This document shows, piece by piece, positions 27,655 to 35,722 of a stretch of DNA of 64,000 nucleotides. The notes under the pieces are model-generated. The model was given only the letters and a program-made list of their open reading frames with translations. It was not told the DNA's origin and did not search any database. The DNA is taken from NCBI GenBank assembly GCA_913774845.1, contig CAJYJO010000050.1, forward strand, positions 115,394 through 179,393. Reading direction: 5' to 3'. The position numbers and the translations under genes were made by a program. This DNA is from an uncultured Microbacterium sp. (GTDB taxonomy: Bacteria; Actinomycetota; Actinomycetes; Actinomycetales; Microbacteriaceae). The first letter of the stretch is position 1. Each line of letters begins with the position of its first letter.

Positions 27655-28235
27655 CAGGACTCCTTCGTGGAACGCTGCACGCGGACGTGCGCGCGCAGGC
27701 GCGGCGTCAGTTCGTACGACGTGATCTCTTCGTCGACGATGCGGCGCAGCTGCGCCTCGTCGACCGGGATGCCGACCGGGGGCCGCACGGTCACGTCGAC
27801 GGAGCGGTGGGCGACGCCGACGACGATGTCGTCGCGGGCGATGCCGGATTCGTTGCTGAGGTGCTGCGCCAGAGCGGAGGCCACCACGCCGTTGTCCACG
27901 ACCACGGCACGGTTCACACCGCGCGTCATCTCGTGCTTGGAGAGTCGACCGGGCTTGAGGGCGAAGACGAGCACGATCAGGCCGATCAGGGCGACGACGG
28001 TTCCCCCGCCGATGAACGCCGCGGGCAGCAGGGCGGTCGGCGCCTGGACGACGGCGTCGAGCGCGTCGCCCGGGGCGACGAGCAGGGCGGGCTGACCGGT
28101 GAGGCTCAGCACGATCTCGACCGCCGCGTACGCGATCGCGAGCAGCAGCAGCACGACCACGACGAGCATGGCCACGGTGCGCGGCGAGTGGGTCTCGCGG
28201 CGCACGACGGTACGCAGGACGGCGTCGCTCATCAC
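27654..28235 (-). CDS. DUF6286-like membrane protein of the Asp23 operon
   Basis: A 193-aa protein with two transmembrane helices (about 20-45 and 70-95) and a soluble C-terminal alpha/beta domain (GVNRAVVVDNGVVASALAQHLSNESGIARDDIVVGVAHRSVDVTVRPPVGIPVDEAQLRRIVDEEITSYEL) similar in plan to AmaP. The frame starts GTG-ATG (28235/28232); either overlaps the previous stop. It is a typical partner in actinobacterial Asp23 operons. Confidence 0.72.
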   Translation of the reverse strand: MMSDAVLRTVVRRETHSPRTVAMLVVVVLLLLAIAYAAVEIVLSLTGQPALLVAPGDALDAVVQAPTALLPAAFIGGGTVVALIGLIVLVFALKPGRLSKHEMTRGVNRAVVVDNGVVASALAQHLSNESGIARDDIVVGVAHRSVDVTVRPPVGIPVDEAQLRRIVDEEITSYELTPRLRAHVRVQRSTKES

Positions 28236-28624
28236 AGCACTCGCTTTCGCCGGGGGGCGGAGGCGCCCGAGATGGTCAGATCGACGCGCGACACCTCGCG
28301 GCCGAACAGATGCGTCAGGCGCCGGCGGATCTCCGACTGCGCCGCGGTCGCCGCCTCGAGGACCGGGGTCGCGGCGCGCACGGCGGCAGTGTCGTCGAGC
28401 GCGGGAACGGGCCAGGGTGCGCTCACGCGCACGAGGGCGGTGTCGCGTGCGGCGGCCACTTCGACCCGGACGCTGCGCTGCTCGACGCCGATGGCATCCG
28501 CGGCGGTGCGCTCGGCCGTCTTCTGCAGCACGCGGTCGGCGATGGTGACGCGACCGGCGGGCAGGCCCGGGCCGGCAACCGTGGTGCGGTTGCCGACCCG
28601 GGTGGGGGCGGTGACCGTCGTCAC
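28232..28624 (-). CDS. Asp23/Gls24-family protein, second paralogue
   Basis: A 130-aa protein. The GRVTIADRVLQKTAERTAADAIGVEQRSVRVEVAAARDTALVRVSAPWPVPAL segment follows the Asp23 pattern, and LTHLFGREVSRVDLTISGA resembles the end of the domain. I chose the GTG at 28624, whose GTGA overlaps the stop of the small membrane gene. It is shorter and more diverged than the first paralogue. Confidence 0.72.
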   Translation of the reverse strand: MTTVTAPTRVGNRTTVAGPGLPAGRVTIADRVLQKTAERTAADAIGVEQRSVRVEVAAARDTALVRVSAPWPVPALDDTAAVRAATPVLEAATAAQSEIRRRLTHLFGREVSRVDLTISGASAPRRKRVL

Positions 28625-28809
28625 GACGTACTCCGCCCCGAGAACGCGTTGACGATGTTGCGGAAGTCGAGCTCGCCCGAGGTGACGCGCGCCACGACGG
28701 CGCCGATCACCATGAACAGCGCCACGAGGAGGAAGCCCCAGAATCCGAAGATCAGGGCGCTCAGCGCGAGGACGAGTCCGGCGAGGGCGCCCTTCGTGGT
28801 CGCGGTCAC
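28621..28809 (-). CDS. DUF2273-like small membrane protein
   Basis: A 62-aa protein with two closely spaced hydrophobic helices (LAGLVLALSALIFGFWGFLLVALFMVIGAVVARV) and a short polar tail. Such proteins accompany Asp23 genes in Gram-positive bacteria. GTG at 28809 overlaps the Asp23 stop by GTGA. Confidence 0.75.
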   Translation of the reverse strand: MTATTKGALAGLVLALSALIFGFWGFLLVALFMVIGAVVARVTSGELDFRNIVNAFSGRSTS

Positions 28810-29279
28810 TGGACGCGCTTGTCGTCGTCGTGGTTGTCGTCGTCACCGGGGATATGCACGTCGTTGACGTCCACGTTCACCTCGACGACCTCGAGACCCA
28901 CGAGCTTGCTGATGGCACCCGCAACACGGCCGCGGACCTGGTCGGCGACCTCCTGGATCGGGGCGCCGTACTCGACGACGATCGTGATGTCGGCGGCGGC
29001 CTGCGTCTCGCCGACCTCGACCTTCACGCCCTGCGTGAGGTCGGTGGCGTTGATCGCGTCACGGATCGCACCGAGAGCGCGGGCTCCGCCGCCACCGAGG
29101 GCGTAGACGCCGGTGACCTCGCGGGCGGCGATGCCGGCGACCTTGGCGACGACGCCGTCGGCGATCGTCGTCTTGCCGTCGGTGTGCGCCTCGGCGCCGC
29201 GGGCGCCCAGGGGACGGTTCACGCGCGAAGCGGCCTGCGGGACGTTCTGCGCAGCGGGGGTGGGGGCGTTCTCAGCCAT
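28806..29279 (-). CDS. Asp23/Gls24-family envelope stress protein
   Basis: A 157-aa protein, the clearest Asp23 of the operon: TTIADGVVAKVAGIAAREVTGVYALGGGG...GVKVEVGETQAAADITIVVEYGAPIQEVADQVRGRVAGAISKLVGLEVVEVNVDVNDVHI. Asp23 proteins form membrane-associated patches and respond to cell-envelope stress. I chose ATG 29279 (AAGGGA about 7 nt upstream). It heads a seven-gene operon, divergent from aqpZ. The tail GDDDNHDDDKRVQ is acidic. Confidence 0.9.
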   Translation of the reverse strand: MAENAPTPAAQNVPQAASRVNRPLGARGAEAHTDGKTTIADGVVAKVAGIAAREVTGVYALGGGGARALGAIRDAINATDLTQGVKVEVGETQAAADITIVVEYGAPIQEVADQVRGRVAGAISKLVGLEVVEVNVDVNDVHIPGDDDNHDDDKRVQ

Positions 29280-29603
29280 GTCGGTTCCCTTCGAGTGTGT
29301 GTCCCGGCGTGATTCCGGGGGCGGCGGTGTCGCCTTCGGCACTTAGACGAGCAGACGGTCCTTTCCGTCATGCGGGGCTTGCGCTCGGTGTCGCAATGTG
29401 TATCGATATGCATAGGCTTACGGCGTATATCCCAGCGCTGGCACGGGAGTCAAGGCATCCCGAGCCGTGCGTGAGGCGACCATCCTGACAACCGACGGCG
29501 GTCGTCGCGGCCGAGGAGAACCCGGGCGTGACGATCCTTCGGGCGAACTCGTCTCCGTCGCGTCGCCGGTGAACGATCGGCCGCTGAAAGGAGAGATCCC
29601 GTC
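29280..29603. promoter_or_regulatory. Divergent promoter region asp23 / aqpZ
   Basis: 324 bp separate the two starts. The centre (about 29395-29435) is AT-rich and holds the overlapping palindromes TATCGATA (29401-29408) and ATGCAT. No clear sigma-70 pair can be assigned. Shared or stress-sigma control of the two transcripts is possible but not shown. Confidence 0.45.
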
Positions 29604-30416
29604 ATGGGTAAAAAGAAAAACGCAACGAACGAGCCCGTCGCCGTCGCCGACTCGACCGCAGAGCAGCAGAAGCAGAACGCGAGGCAATGGTCGTCGCTCG
29701 CTCGCTACGGCGCCGAGGCGTTCGGAACGTTCCTGCTCGTCCTCGGCGGCGTCGGAACGGCCCTGTTCGCCGCGAACTTCCCCAGCGCCGACGACAATCA
29801 GGCCGGGGTCGGCTTCCTCGGCGTCGCTCTCGCGTTCGGTCTCACCCTCGTCGCGGGGATCGCCGCGGTCGGGCACATCAGCGGCGGCCACTTCAACCCG
29901 GCCGTCACGCTCGGTCTGCTCGCCGCGGGCCGTACCGACGCTCGCCACGTACCGGGCTACATCCTGTCGCAGATCGTCGGCGGTATCGCCGCGACCAGTG
30001 TCATCGCCCTCGTCCTGAGCGGCAAGGACGGCGCGTTCGCCGCCGCCCAGGAGGCGGGTTTCGCCAGCAACGGATTCGGTGAGGGCAGCCCGGGCGGTTA
30101 CGGGCTCGCGTCGGTGTTCGTCGCCGAGGCGGTGCTCACGGGCATCTTCGTCGCGGTCATCCTCTCGATCACCGCCAAGAAGGAGTACGTCACCTTCGCG
30201 CCCATCGGCATCGGCCTCACGCTCACCCTCATCCACCTCGTCAGCATCCCGATCAGCAACACCTCGGTGAACCCGGCGCGCTCGATCGCCGCCGCGGTCT
30301 ACGGCGGTGCGTTGCCGGTGTCGCAGCTGTGGGTGTTCATCGTCGCGCCCATCCTGGGCGCCGCCGTCGCGGGTCTCATCGTCCGCGTCCTCGGACGCCG
30401 GGTCGTCGCCGAGTAA
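29604..30416 (+). CDS. aqpZ: Aquaporin Z, water channel
   Basis: A 270-aa six-helix channel. The NPA boxes are at 98-100 (HFNPAVTLG) and 223-225 (SVNPARS). His211 in LTLIHLVSIPISNTSVNPARS and Arg226 fit the narrow water-selective filter of AqpZ rather than the glycerol facilitator GlpF. The GFASNGFGEGSPGGYG loop is also AqpZ-like. A charged 30-residue N-terminal extension (KKKNATNEP...) is unusual. AAAGGAGAG lies 8 nt before the ATG. It is divergent from the Asp23 envelope operon, which suggests osmotic or envelope stress use. Confidence 0.93.
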   Translation: MGKKKNATNEPVAVADSTAEQQKQNARQWSSLARYGAEAFGTFLLVLGGVGTALFAANFPSADDNQAGVGFLGVALAFGLTLVAGIAAVGHISGGHFNPAVTLGLLAAGRTDARHVPGYILSQIVGGIAATSVIALVLSGKDGAFAAAQEAGFASNGFGEGSPGGYGLASVFVAEAVLTGIFVAVILSITAKKEYVTFAPIGIGLTLTLIHLVSIPISNTSVNPARSIAAAVYGGALPVSQLWVFIVAPILGAAVAGLIVRVLGRRVVAE

Positions 30417-30439
30417 AGTCCGTCTCCCCGGCACGAGCA

Positions 30440-30476
30440 GGGTCCGGAGATCCGTGGGGGGGGGATCCCCGGACCC
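30440..30476 (+). terminator. Terminator hairpin after aqpZ
   Basis: GGGTCCGG (30440-30447) pairs with CCGGACCC (30469-30476), extended by GATCC/GGATC, around a G-rich loop. Confidence 0.7.
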
Positions 30477-30573
30477 GCTCGCGTACCAAAAGCGACCCAC
30501 CGTTCGCAAGCAGAGCGGCGCTCTCCCTCCGGCGGCCCACCATGGAACCCCGAACGCAGACGAGGGGAGAGAG

Positions 30574-31287
30574 ATGGCCCGCCGCACCCAGGGCGCGAAC
30601 GACGCGTCGACGCCCCGATTGAGTCGCGAGTCGATCATCGACGCGGCGCTCGCTCAGATCGACGAGCGCGGACTGTCCGGCCTGTCGATGCGCAACCTCG
30701 CGAAGGAGCTCGACGTCGAGGCGATGTCGCTCTACCGCTACGTCAACGGCCGCGAGGATCTGCTCGAGGGCGTCGTCGACGTGCTCATGCGCGACCTGAT
30801 CGACTCTCTCCAGGATGCCGCGGGCGAGGGCTGGCAGCGCTTCCTCCAGGTGACCGCGCACGAGGTCCGCCGCATCGCGATCGAGCACCCGCGCGCGTTC
30901 CCGCTCGTGGCGACGCGCCACCCCGCAGCCCCGTGGCTGCGTCCGCCCCTGCGCAGCGTCGAGGTCGTCGAGATCTTCCTGTCCGCGCTGCTGTCGGCCG
31001 GGTTCCGCGACGAGCAGGCGGTCGACGCGTATCGCGCCTTCAGCAGCTTCCTCCTCGGCCAGCTGCTGCTCGAATCGGCCGTCCGGGGCGCCGAGACCGC
31101 CCCCGCGGAGGAGCCCCTCGACGAGGGCGGTGCCGACATCCCCCAGTCCGACGGGTCGCAGGACCTGACGGGCCTCCCCCACGTCGCTCGACTGCGCCCG
31201 CTGCTCAGCGAGGACCGCGCGGAGGAGGAGTTCGAGGTGTCGCTGGAGTCATTGCTCGATCGTCTGGACCGCGAGCTGTCGCAGTGA
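30574..31287 (+). CDS. TetR/AcrR-family regulator
   Basis: A 237-aa repressor. The HTH is SRESIIDAALAQIDERGLSGLSMRNLAKELDVEAMSLYRYVNGREDLLEGVVDVLM, with the L-Y-R-Y recognition pattern of the TetR class that also has the TetR C-terminal domain. The ligand domain follows. ATG 30574 is preceded by GAGGGGAGAG. It is convergent with the SDR gene, with no spacer between the two stops, so its target is uncertain. Confidence 0.9.
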   Translation: MARRTQGANDASTPRLSRESIIDAALAQIDERGLSGLSMRNLAKELDVEAMSLYRYVNGREDLLEGVVDVLMRDLIDSLQDAAGEGWQRFLQVTAHEVRRIAIEHPRAFPLVATRHPAAPWLRPPLRSVEVVEIFLSALLSAGFRDEQAVDAYRAFSSFLLGQLLLESAVRGAETAPAEEPLDEGGADIPQSDGSQDLTGLPHVARLRPLLSEDRAEEEFEVSLESLLDRLDRELSQ

Positions 31288-32049
31288 TCAGCTGCGCAGG
31301 TGCGACGCCCCGTTCAGGTCGAGGATCGCCCCCGACGCCCACTGGGCGTTCGGCGCGCTGAGGTACACCACGGCATCCGCCACCTCCGCCGGGGTGGCGA
31401 CGCGCCCGAACGGACTCTGGTCCCGGATGCCGTCCCCCGCCGCCCCGCCGAGTTTCTGCTGCTGCCGGTCGGTGCCGACGAACCCGGGGGCGACGCTCGT
31501 GACCGAGATGCCGTGGGAGCCCAGCGCCACGGCGAGCGACTGCCCCATCGCGTGCAGCCCCGCTTTCGCCGCACCATAGGCCGGGAACTCCGGTTCACCG
31601 CGGAATGCGCCACGCGAGCCGACATTGACGATCGCCCCGCCGAGCCCGCGCTCGATCATCGCGCGCGCGACGAGGAACGACATGTTCGCGGGGGCCCGGA
31701 GGTCGACGTCGAGCATCCGCTGCCAGATGCGGTCCCAATCCTCGAAGGGCACGGTGTCGATCGGATGCGAGGTATCCGGCGCCGGGGCGATCGCGGCGTT
31801 GTTGACGAGCACGTCGATGCGTCCGAAGGCGGCGAGCGTCTCCTCGACCACGTCGCGCGCAGTGTCCCGGTCGGACAGGTCGCCGCCGATCACGACGTGC
31901 CCCTCGCCCGCGAGGGCCGCGAGGGTCTCCGCCGCGGCGTCGCGATCGCGCCCGTAATGCACGGCGACCCGGTCGCCCCGCTCGCTGAGGGCGATGGCGA
32001 TCGCCCGGCCGATTCCGCGCGAGGCGCCGGTGACGAGGGAATGCTGCAT
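31288..32049 (-). CDS. Short-chain dehydrogenase/reductase (SDR)
   Basis: A 253-aa NAD(P)-dependent oxidoreductase. The cofactor loop is TGASRGIG, with NNAA in the central strand, Ser in VNVGSRGAF and the catalytic YGAAK. The C-terminal GAILDLNGASHL is typical of classical SDRs such as FabG-like 3-oxoacyl reductases. The substrate is unknown. ATG 32049 was chosen; the frame upstream is unconserved. Confidence 0.88.
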   Translation of the reverse strand: MQHSLVTGASRGIGRAIAIALSERGDRVAVHYGRDRDAAAETLAALAGEGHVVIGGDLSDRDTARDVVEETLAAFGRIDVLVNNAAIAPAPDTSHPIDTVPFEDWDRIWQRMLDVDLRAPANMSFLVARAMIERGLGGAIVNVGSRGAFRGEPEFPAYGAAKAGLHAMGQSLAVALGSHGISVTSVAPGFVGTDRQQQKLGGAAGDGIRDQSPFGRVATPAEVADAVVYLSAPNAQWASGAILDLNGASHLRS

Positions 32050-32235
32050 CACCTCATCTTCGTCGAGCCCGGGGGAAACGGCATCCGGGATCGAGCGTCC
32101 GGGCGACGACCGCGAAACGGCGGGGCCGCCCGGACTGTCCGGGGCTCGCACGTCGGGGCGATGAACCGGTCGCGTCCGACGTGGACCGCTCACGTTACGA
32201 CTGCCCCGCGGCGTGGTGGCGCGGCTTGACGAGCT

Positions 32236-32255
32236 CCCCCCGGAGGTGCGGGGGG
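32236..32255 (-). terminator. Short hairpin at the 3' end of the small unknown gene
   Basis: CCCCCC (32236-32241) and GGGGGG (32250-32255) form a 6-bp stem directly after the stop codon. Confidence 0.45.
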
Positions 32256-32618
32256 TCAGGCGCGGGTGAAGCCCTCGAGGTCGGGATCCCAGAACGCGTC
32301 GGGGTTGTCGGTGTCCACCGTCTGCTCGTGCGCGATCGCGGGAGCCTGAGGGAAGCGCTTGTGCCGGCGGAGCTCCTCCGCGGCCGGCGCGAAGTCGGGT
32401 TCGTCGCCGCTCCAGTCGTCGGCGGGGGCGCTGAGCACGTCGTTGCCGACGCCGATGACGAGCTCGGCCTCCTCGATCTCCCCGTCGGAGGTGACGATCG
32501 GGATGCTGACCGCCTCGGCCTGTCCGTCCGCCGCGATCGACGCGGTGAGCTGCACGAGCGCCTCCGCGACGTCGTCGGTCGTGGTCACGGTCTCACCGGC
32601 GTACGTCACACATCGCAT
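32256..32618 (-). CDS. Hypothetical protein
   Basis: A 120-aa protein without a recognised domain. The N-terminal half alternates strand-like segments (RCVTYAGETVTTTDD, AVSIPIVTSDGEIEEAELVIGVGNDVLSAP); the C-terminal half is polar and ends in TDNPDAFWDPDLEGFTRA. Codon bias is normal. GGGCGG precedes ATG 32618. It is soluble and probably an actinobacterial conserved unknown. Confidence 0.7.
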   Translation of the reverse strand: MRCVTYAGETVTTTDDVAEALVQLTASIAADGQAEAVSIPIVTSDGEIEEAELVIGVGNDVLSAPADDWSGDEPDFAPAAEELRRHKRFPQAPAIAHEQTVDTDNPDAFWDPDLEGFTRA

Positions 32619-32721
32619 CCGCCCATCGTGGCGGGGGCGGGGACCGGGGACAGGCCGCTTGCCAATGCGTCGCCGCATCCGATAGGGCCCACGCGCTAGT
32701 GTCCGACGTGGGAGGACGACC

Positions 32722-33300
32722 ATGGCGGAACCACCGGAACTGACCGTCGCCGACGCAGTGCACTGGCGAGACTGGCTCGACGCGAACGAGGACGACAGCG
32801 ACGGGGTCTGGCTGGTGCTCGCCAAGAAGGGCACGACCGAGCCGACGACACTGACGTACGCGCAGGCCCTCGACGAGGCGCTGTGCAGCGGCTGGATCGA
32901 CGGCCGGAAGCAGTCCCGGGATGCCGCGACCTTCCGCCAGCACTTCACGCCGCGCCGTGCTCGCTCCCTGTGGTCCACGCGCAACGTCGACCTCGTCGCA
33001 CGGCTCACCGCGGAGGGGCGGATGCGCCCGCGCGGTGCCGCCGAGATCGCCCGCGCGCAGGCGGACGGCCGCTGGGAACGGGCCTACGCCGGGTCGGCCA
33101 CGATCGAGGTGCCCGCCGACCTGCGGGCGGCGCTCGACGACGAGCCCGCCGCGGCGCGCGCTTTCGCCGCCCTGGGGAAGACGGAGCGGTACTCGGTGCT
33201 GCATCCGATCGTGACGGCGTCGACCGACGCGCTCCGCGCCGCCCGAATCTCCCGCCACGTCGCCCGTCTCGCCGCCTCCGCGCAGCCGCCGACACCCTGA
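32722..33300 (+). CDS. YdeI/OmpD-associated-like protein
   Basis: A 192-aa soluble protein. HWRDWLDANEDDSDGVWLVLAKKGTTEPTTLTYAQALDEALCSGWIDGRKQ and FTPRRARSLWSTRNVDLVARLTAEGRM are the signature blocks of the YdeI/OmdA family, whose function is poorly defined. GGGAGGACGACC precedes the ATG. It stands alone. Confidence 0.88.
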   Translation: MAEPPELTVADAVHWRDWLDANEDDSDGVWLVLAKKGTTEPTTLTYAQALDEALCSGWIDGRKQSRDAATFRQHFTPRRARSLWSTRNVDLVARLTAEGRMRPRGAAEIARAQADGRWERAYAGSATIEVPADLRAALDDEPAAARAFAALGKTERYSVLHPIVTASTDALRAARISRHVARLAASAQPPTP

Positions 33301-33308
33301 GGCGCCGT

Positions 33309-33440
33309 CCCGACCCGATCCTCGCGCACCCGACGCGGCGGCCCGACCCGATCCCCGCGCGCCCGACCCGGCGGCCCGACCGGATCCTCGCGCACCCGAC
33401 CCGGCGGCCCGACCGGATCCTCGCGCACCCGACCCGGCGG
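33309..33440. repeat. 33-bp tandem repeat, 4 copies
   Basis: The word GATCC recurs at 33317, 33350, 33383 and 33416, exactly 33 bp apart, within units of the form CGGCGGCCCGACCGGATCCT plus CGCGCACCCGACC. The period equals 11 codons and every frame stays open, yet no gene is credible. It sits in the short gap before the SGNH lipoprotein gene, at and above its promoter. Confidence 0.75.
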
Positions 33441-33453
33441 TTCCGCGGCGGGT

Positions 33454-33459
33454 GAGAAT
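33454..33459 (+). promoter_or_regulatory. -10 element for a leaderless transcript
   Basis: GAGAAT is followed by 6 nt and then the ATG at 33466, placing transcription start at or next to the start codon. No ribosome site is visible. Confidence 0.4.
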
Positions 33460-33465
33460 GGGCTC

Positions 33466-34152
33466 ATGCGTGCGCGACGGATCCTCGGCCTCGCGGTGGC
33501 GGCATCCCTGCTCCTCGGCCTGACCGGCTGCGCGACCGACGCGGCACCCGCGACGACCGACGACGGCCCGGTCGTCGCCTTCTACGGCGACTCCTACACG
33601 CGCGGCACCGGCGCGAGCTCCTCGGAGAAGCGCTGGTCGACGATCGTCTCGGCCGAGCGCGGATGGCAGGAGATCAACCGCAGCGAGAACGGCCTGGGCT
33701 TCGTCAACCGGCGCGACCGCATGGGACCCGGGCTCGACGACATCCCCGCGCAGATCATCGCCGACGACCCCGACATCGTCTTCGTCACGATGGGCCTGAA
33801 CGACAACTTCAGCTACGACAGCGCCGCCGACCGCATCCGTCGGACCATCGACAGCGACCTGCAACGCCTGCGCGACGGCCTCCCGGACGCGCGCATCGTG
33901 GTCGTCGAACCGTTCTGGTACACCGCCGACCGCCCGGCATCGGTCGACGTCATCGCCGGGTGGGTCGCCGACGCGGCGGCCCGGATCGACGCCGACCACA
34001 TCGCCGGCGCCAGTCGCTGGCTCGACGGCCACTATGCCGGCGCCGCCGACAGCTGGATGGCGGGCGACGGACTCCACCCGAACGACACCGGCTACGCCCA
34101 CATGGCCGAAGAGATGGATGCCGCGCTCCGCGCCCTCGATCCCCCGCTCTAG
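33466..34152 (+). CDS. SGNH/GDSL hydrolase lipoprotein
   Basis: A 228-aa secreted esterase-like lipoprotein. The signal peptide ends with LTGC (Cys22). Ser43 is in FYGDSYT (block I), N in MGLNDN (block III), and DGLHPND carries the Asp-His pair. Family members hydrolyse acyl esters on carbohydrates or lipids. The gene overlaps the convergent membrane-protein gene by a few bases at the stop. The mRNA is probably leaderless. Confidence 0.88.
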   Translation: MRARRILGLAVAASLLLGLTGCATDAAPATTDDGPVVAFYGDSYTRGTGASSSEKRWSTIVSAERGWQEINRSENGLGFVNRRDRMGPGLDDIPAQIIADDPDIVFVTMGLNDNFSYDSAADRIRRTIDSDLQRLRDGLPDARIVVVEPFWYTADRPASVDVIAGWVADAAARIDADHIAGASRWLDGHYAGAADSWMAGDGLHPNDTGYAHMAEEMDAALRALDPPL

Positions 34153-34790
34153 CGGCCTCGACGAGGAGCCGACGGTCGCGGCAGCGGCATCCGGAGCCGG
34201 GTGAGCGCCCACACCCCGGTCGCCGCGAGCAGGAGCAGGAGCAGGGCCAGGATGCCCGCGACGTGCAGCACGAGCGAGCCGAGCCCGCGCTCGGGGAGCA
34301 GGAAACCGTACGGAACCCAGCCGTCGGTCGCTCCGCGCACGAGAACGACGGTGATCCACACGAGCGGGTAAGGCAGCACCCATCCGAGCCACCGCCACGC
34401 GAGCCGCGGGCGATCACGGGCCGTGGCGAGGTCGACGACGACGAGCACGGGGAAGACCACGTGCAGGATGCCACTGACCCACGCCGGCGCGGATCCAGTG
34501 CCCGGGACGAGCCCGTTGTACACCACGGCCACGACGATCAGGCAGGCGGCGCCGACGGCCCAGCCGATGCCGAGCCACGTCGGCACCGCCCGTCGCGCGG
34601 CGCCGGTCGCGCCGACGGCGATCAGGACGACTGCGGTGAGCGTGCTCGTCTGATTGGTGAAGTAGCCGAAGAAGTCGAACGGGTTCCCGTCGCCCACGGC
34701 GATACGGAGCGCGAAAGCATGGACCACCACGGCGAGCACGAGAACCCCGGCGACGATCCGCGCGATGGCCCGCGCGCGTGTCGGCCTCAA
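34149..34790 (-). CDS. Pr6Pr-like membrane protein
   Basis: A 213-aa protein with about six hydrophobic helices. FDFFGYFTNQTSTLTAVVLIAVG, a WVSGILHVVFPVLVVVDL segment and PYPLVWITVVLVRGATDGWVPYGFLLP match the Pr6Pr (FAR-17a/AIG1-like) family of unknown role. The frame opens with TTG at 34790 without a clear ribosome site, so the start is uncertain by a few codons. Confidence 0.75.
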   Translation of the reverse strand: MRPTRARAIARIVAGVLVLAVVVHAFALRIAVGDGNPFDFFGYFTNQTSTLTAVVLIAVGATGAARRAVPTWLGIGWAVGAACLIVVAVVYNGLVPGTGSAPAWVSGILHVVFPVLVVVDLATARDRPRLAWRWLGWVLPYPLVWITVVLVRGATDGWVPYGFLLPERGLGSLVLHVAGILALLLLLLAATGVWALTRLRMPLPRPSAPRRGR

Positions 34791-34873
34791 CGGGAACGGG
34801 GCTCGAGGTCATGCGGTGACGCTGCCGCGCGGTGCGGTACGCGGCGGCACCGGGGGCGGGGAAGCGAGGGCGG

Positions 34874-35311
34874 TCACCCCTCGGCTGAGGTGCGAGCGCG
34901 GAACCACACCGTCAGCTCTCGCACCGCCCGGATGCTCGCGTCATCGTCGTCCGACTCGAGATCGTCGAACGTGTCACGGAATCCTTCGGGAAGAGGAGTC
35001 GAGGGGATGCCGATCGGCTCGAAGCCCATGGTCCATTCCTCGAACCGGCGGTCGTCGAGCTGCTCCTCCAAGAGGATCCGCACCTCGGCGTGACGCTCGT
35101 CGGCAGCGATCTTCGCCATGAGCTTGTCGACGGCATCCTTCGGGCCCTCGAGCACCTGGAAGAAGCGTCCGCGGCGATAGAGCAGCATCCCCGTCAGGTC
35201 GTGCTCGTGGTTCGACCGCCGACTCTGGGCGAGCAGGTCGCCCAGGCTCGCGTCGTCGAACGGCTTCGTCGCCGTGCTGACATAGGCGACCGAGACCAGC
35301 GGCGCGCTCAC
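34874..35311 (-). CDS. BLUF-domain blue-light sensor protein
   Basis: A 145-aa flavin photoreceptor. The BLUF domain (residues 4-97) keeps the key residues: Tyr10 (SVAYVST), Asn34 (RRSNHEHDLTG), Gln52 (RFFQVLEG), Trp93 and Met95 (EEWTMGF). A C-terminal extension (PSTPLPEGFRDTFDDLESDDDDASIRAVRELTVWFRAR) has no known output domain. Short BLUF proteins act by binding partners. Its GTG overlaps the stop of the small upstream gene by GTGA, so the two are co-translated. Confidence 0.93.
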   Translation of the reverse strand: MSAPLVSVAYVSTATKPFDDASLGDLLAQSRRSNHEHDLTGMLLYRRGRFFQVLEGPKDAVDKLMAKIAADERHAEVRILLEEQLDDRRFEEWTMGFEPIGIPSTPLPEGFRDTFDDLESDDDDASIRAVRELTVWFRARTSAEG

Positions 35312-35592
35312 GAGACCTTCCCGCCGTCGACCGTGCGCGGCGCGGGAACGCGGACCTCGGTGAGGGTGATCTCGGCCTCCTGCGGCGGCTGTCCGTTGGT
35401 GACGGCGGCCATCGCCGCGGTCAGGGCCTCGAACCGCCCCACCATTCGAGAGCGGCCGTCGTACGCCAGGAAGGCTCCGCCGGGCTGACGGTCGATGTAG
35501 CCGAGGAAGACCCCGTTCCGGCTGCCCACGTGGAAACCCTCTTCGACGCGCGCCCATACGACTCCGGCGCCGGGGCGATCGGGAGACATCAT
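35308..35592 (-). CDS. Small protein coupled to the BLUF sensor
   Basis: A 94-aa protein of unknown function. FHVGSRNGVFLGYIDRQPGGAFLAYDGRSRMVGRFEALTAAMAAVTNG suggests a compact beta-rich fold with a helix. GGAGAGG lies 5 nt before ATG 35592 (a second ATG follows at once). Because it is translationally coupled to the photoreceptor it is a candidate interaction partner; that is inference. Confidence 0.75.
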   Translation of the reverse strand: MMSPDRPGAGVVWARVEEGFHVGSRNGVFLGYIDRQPGGAFLAYDGRSRMVGRFEALTAAMAAVTNGQPPQEAEITLTEVRVPAPRTVDGGKVS

Positions 35593-35722
35593 GCTCGCCT
35601 CTCCTTCTGCCCGAGATGGAAACGGGCACGAGTGACCGTACCCGCGTCCTCCGACATCGAGCCGGCCTTGACAGATCGCGCAGTCTGCCGAACGTCGAAG
35701 CAGCGGATCGCTCGTGCTCGCG

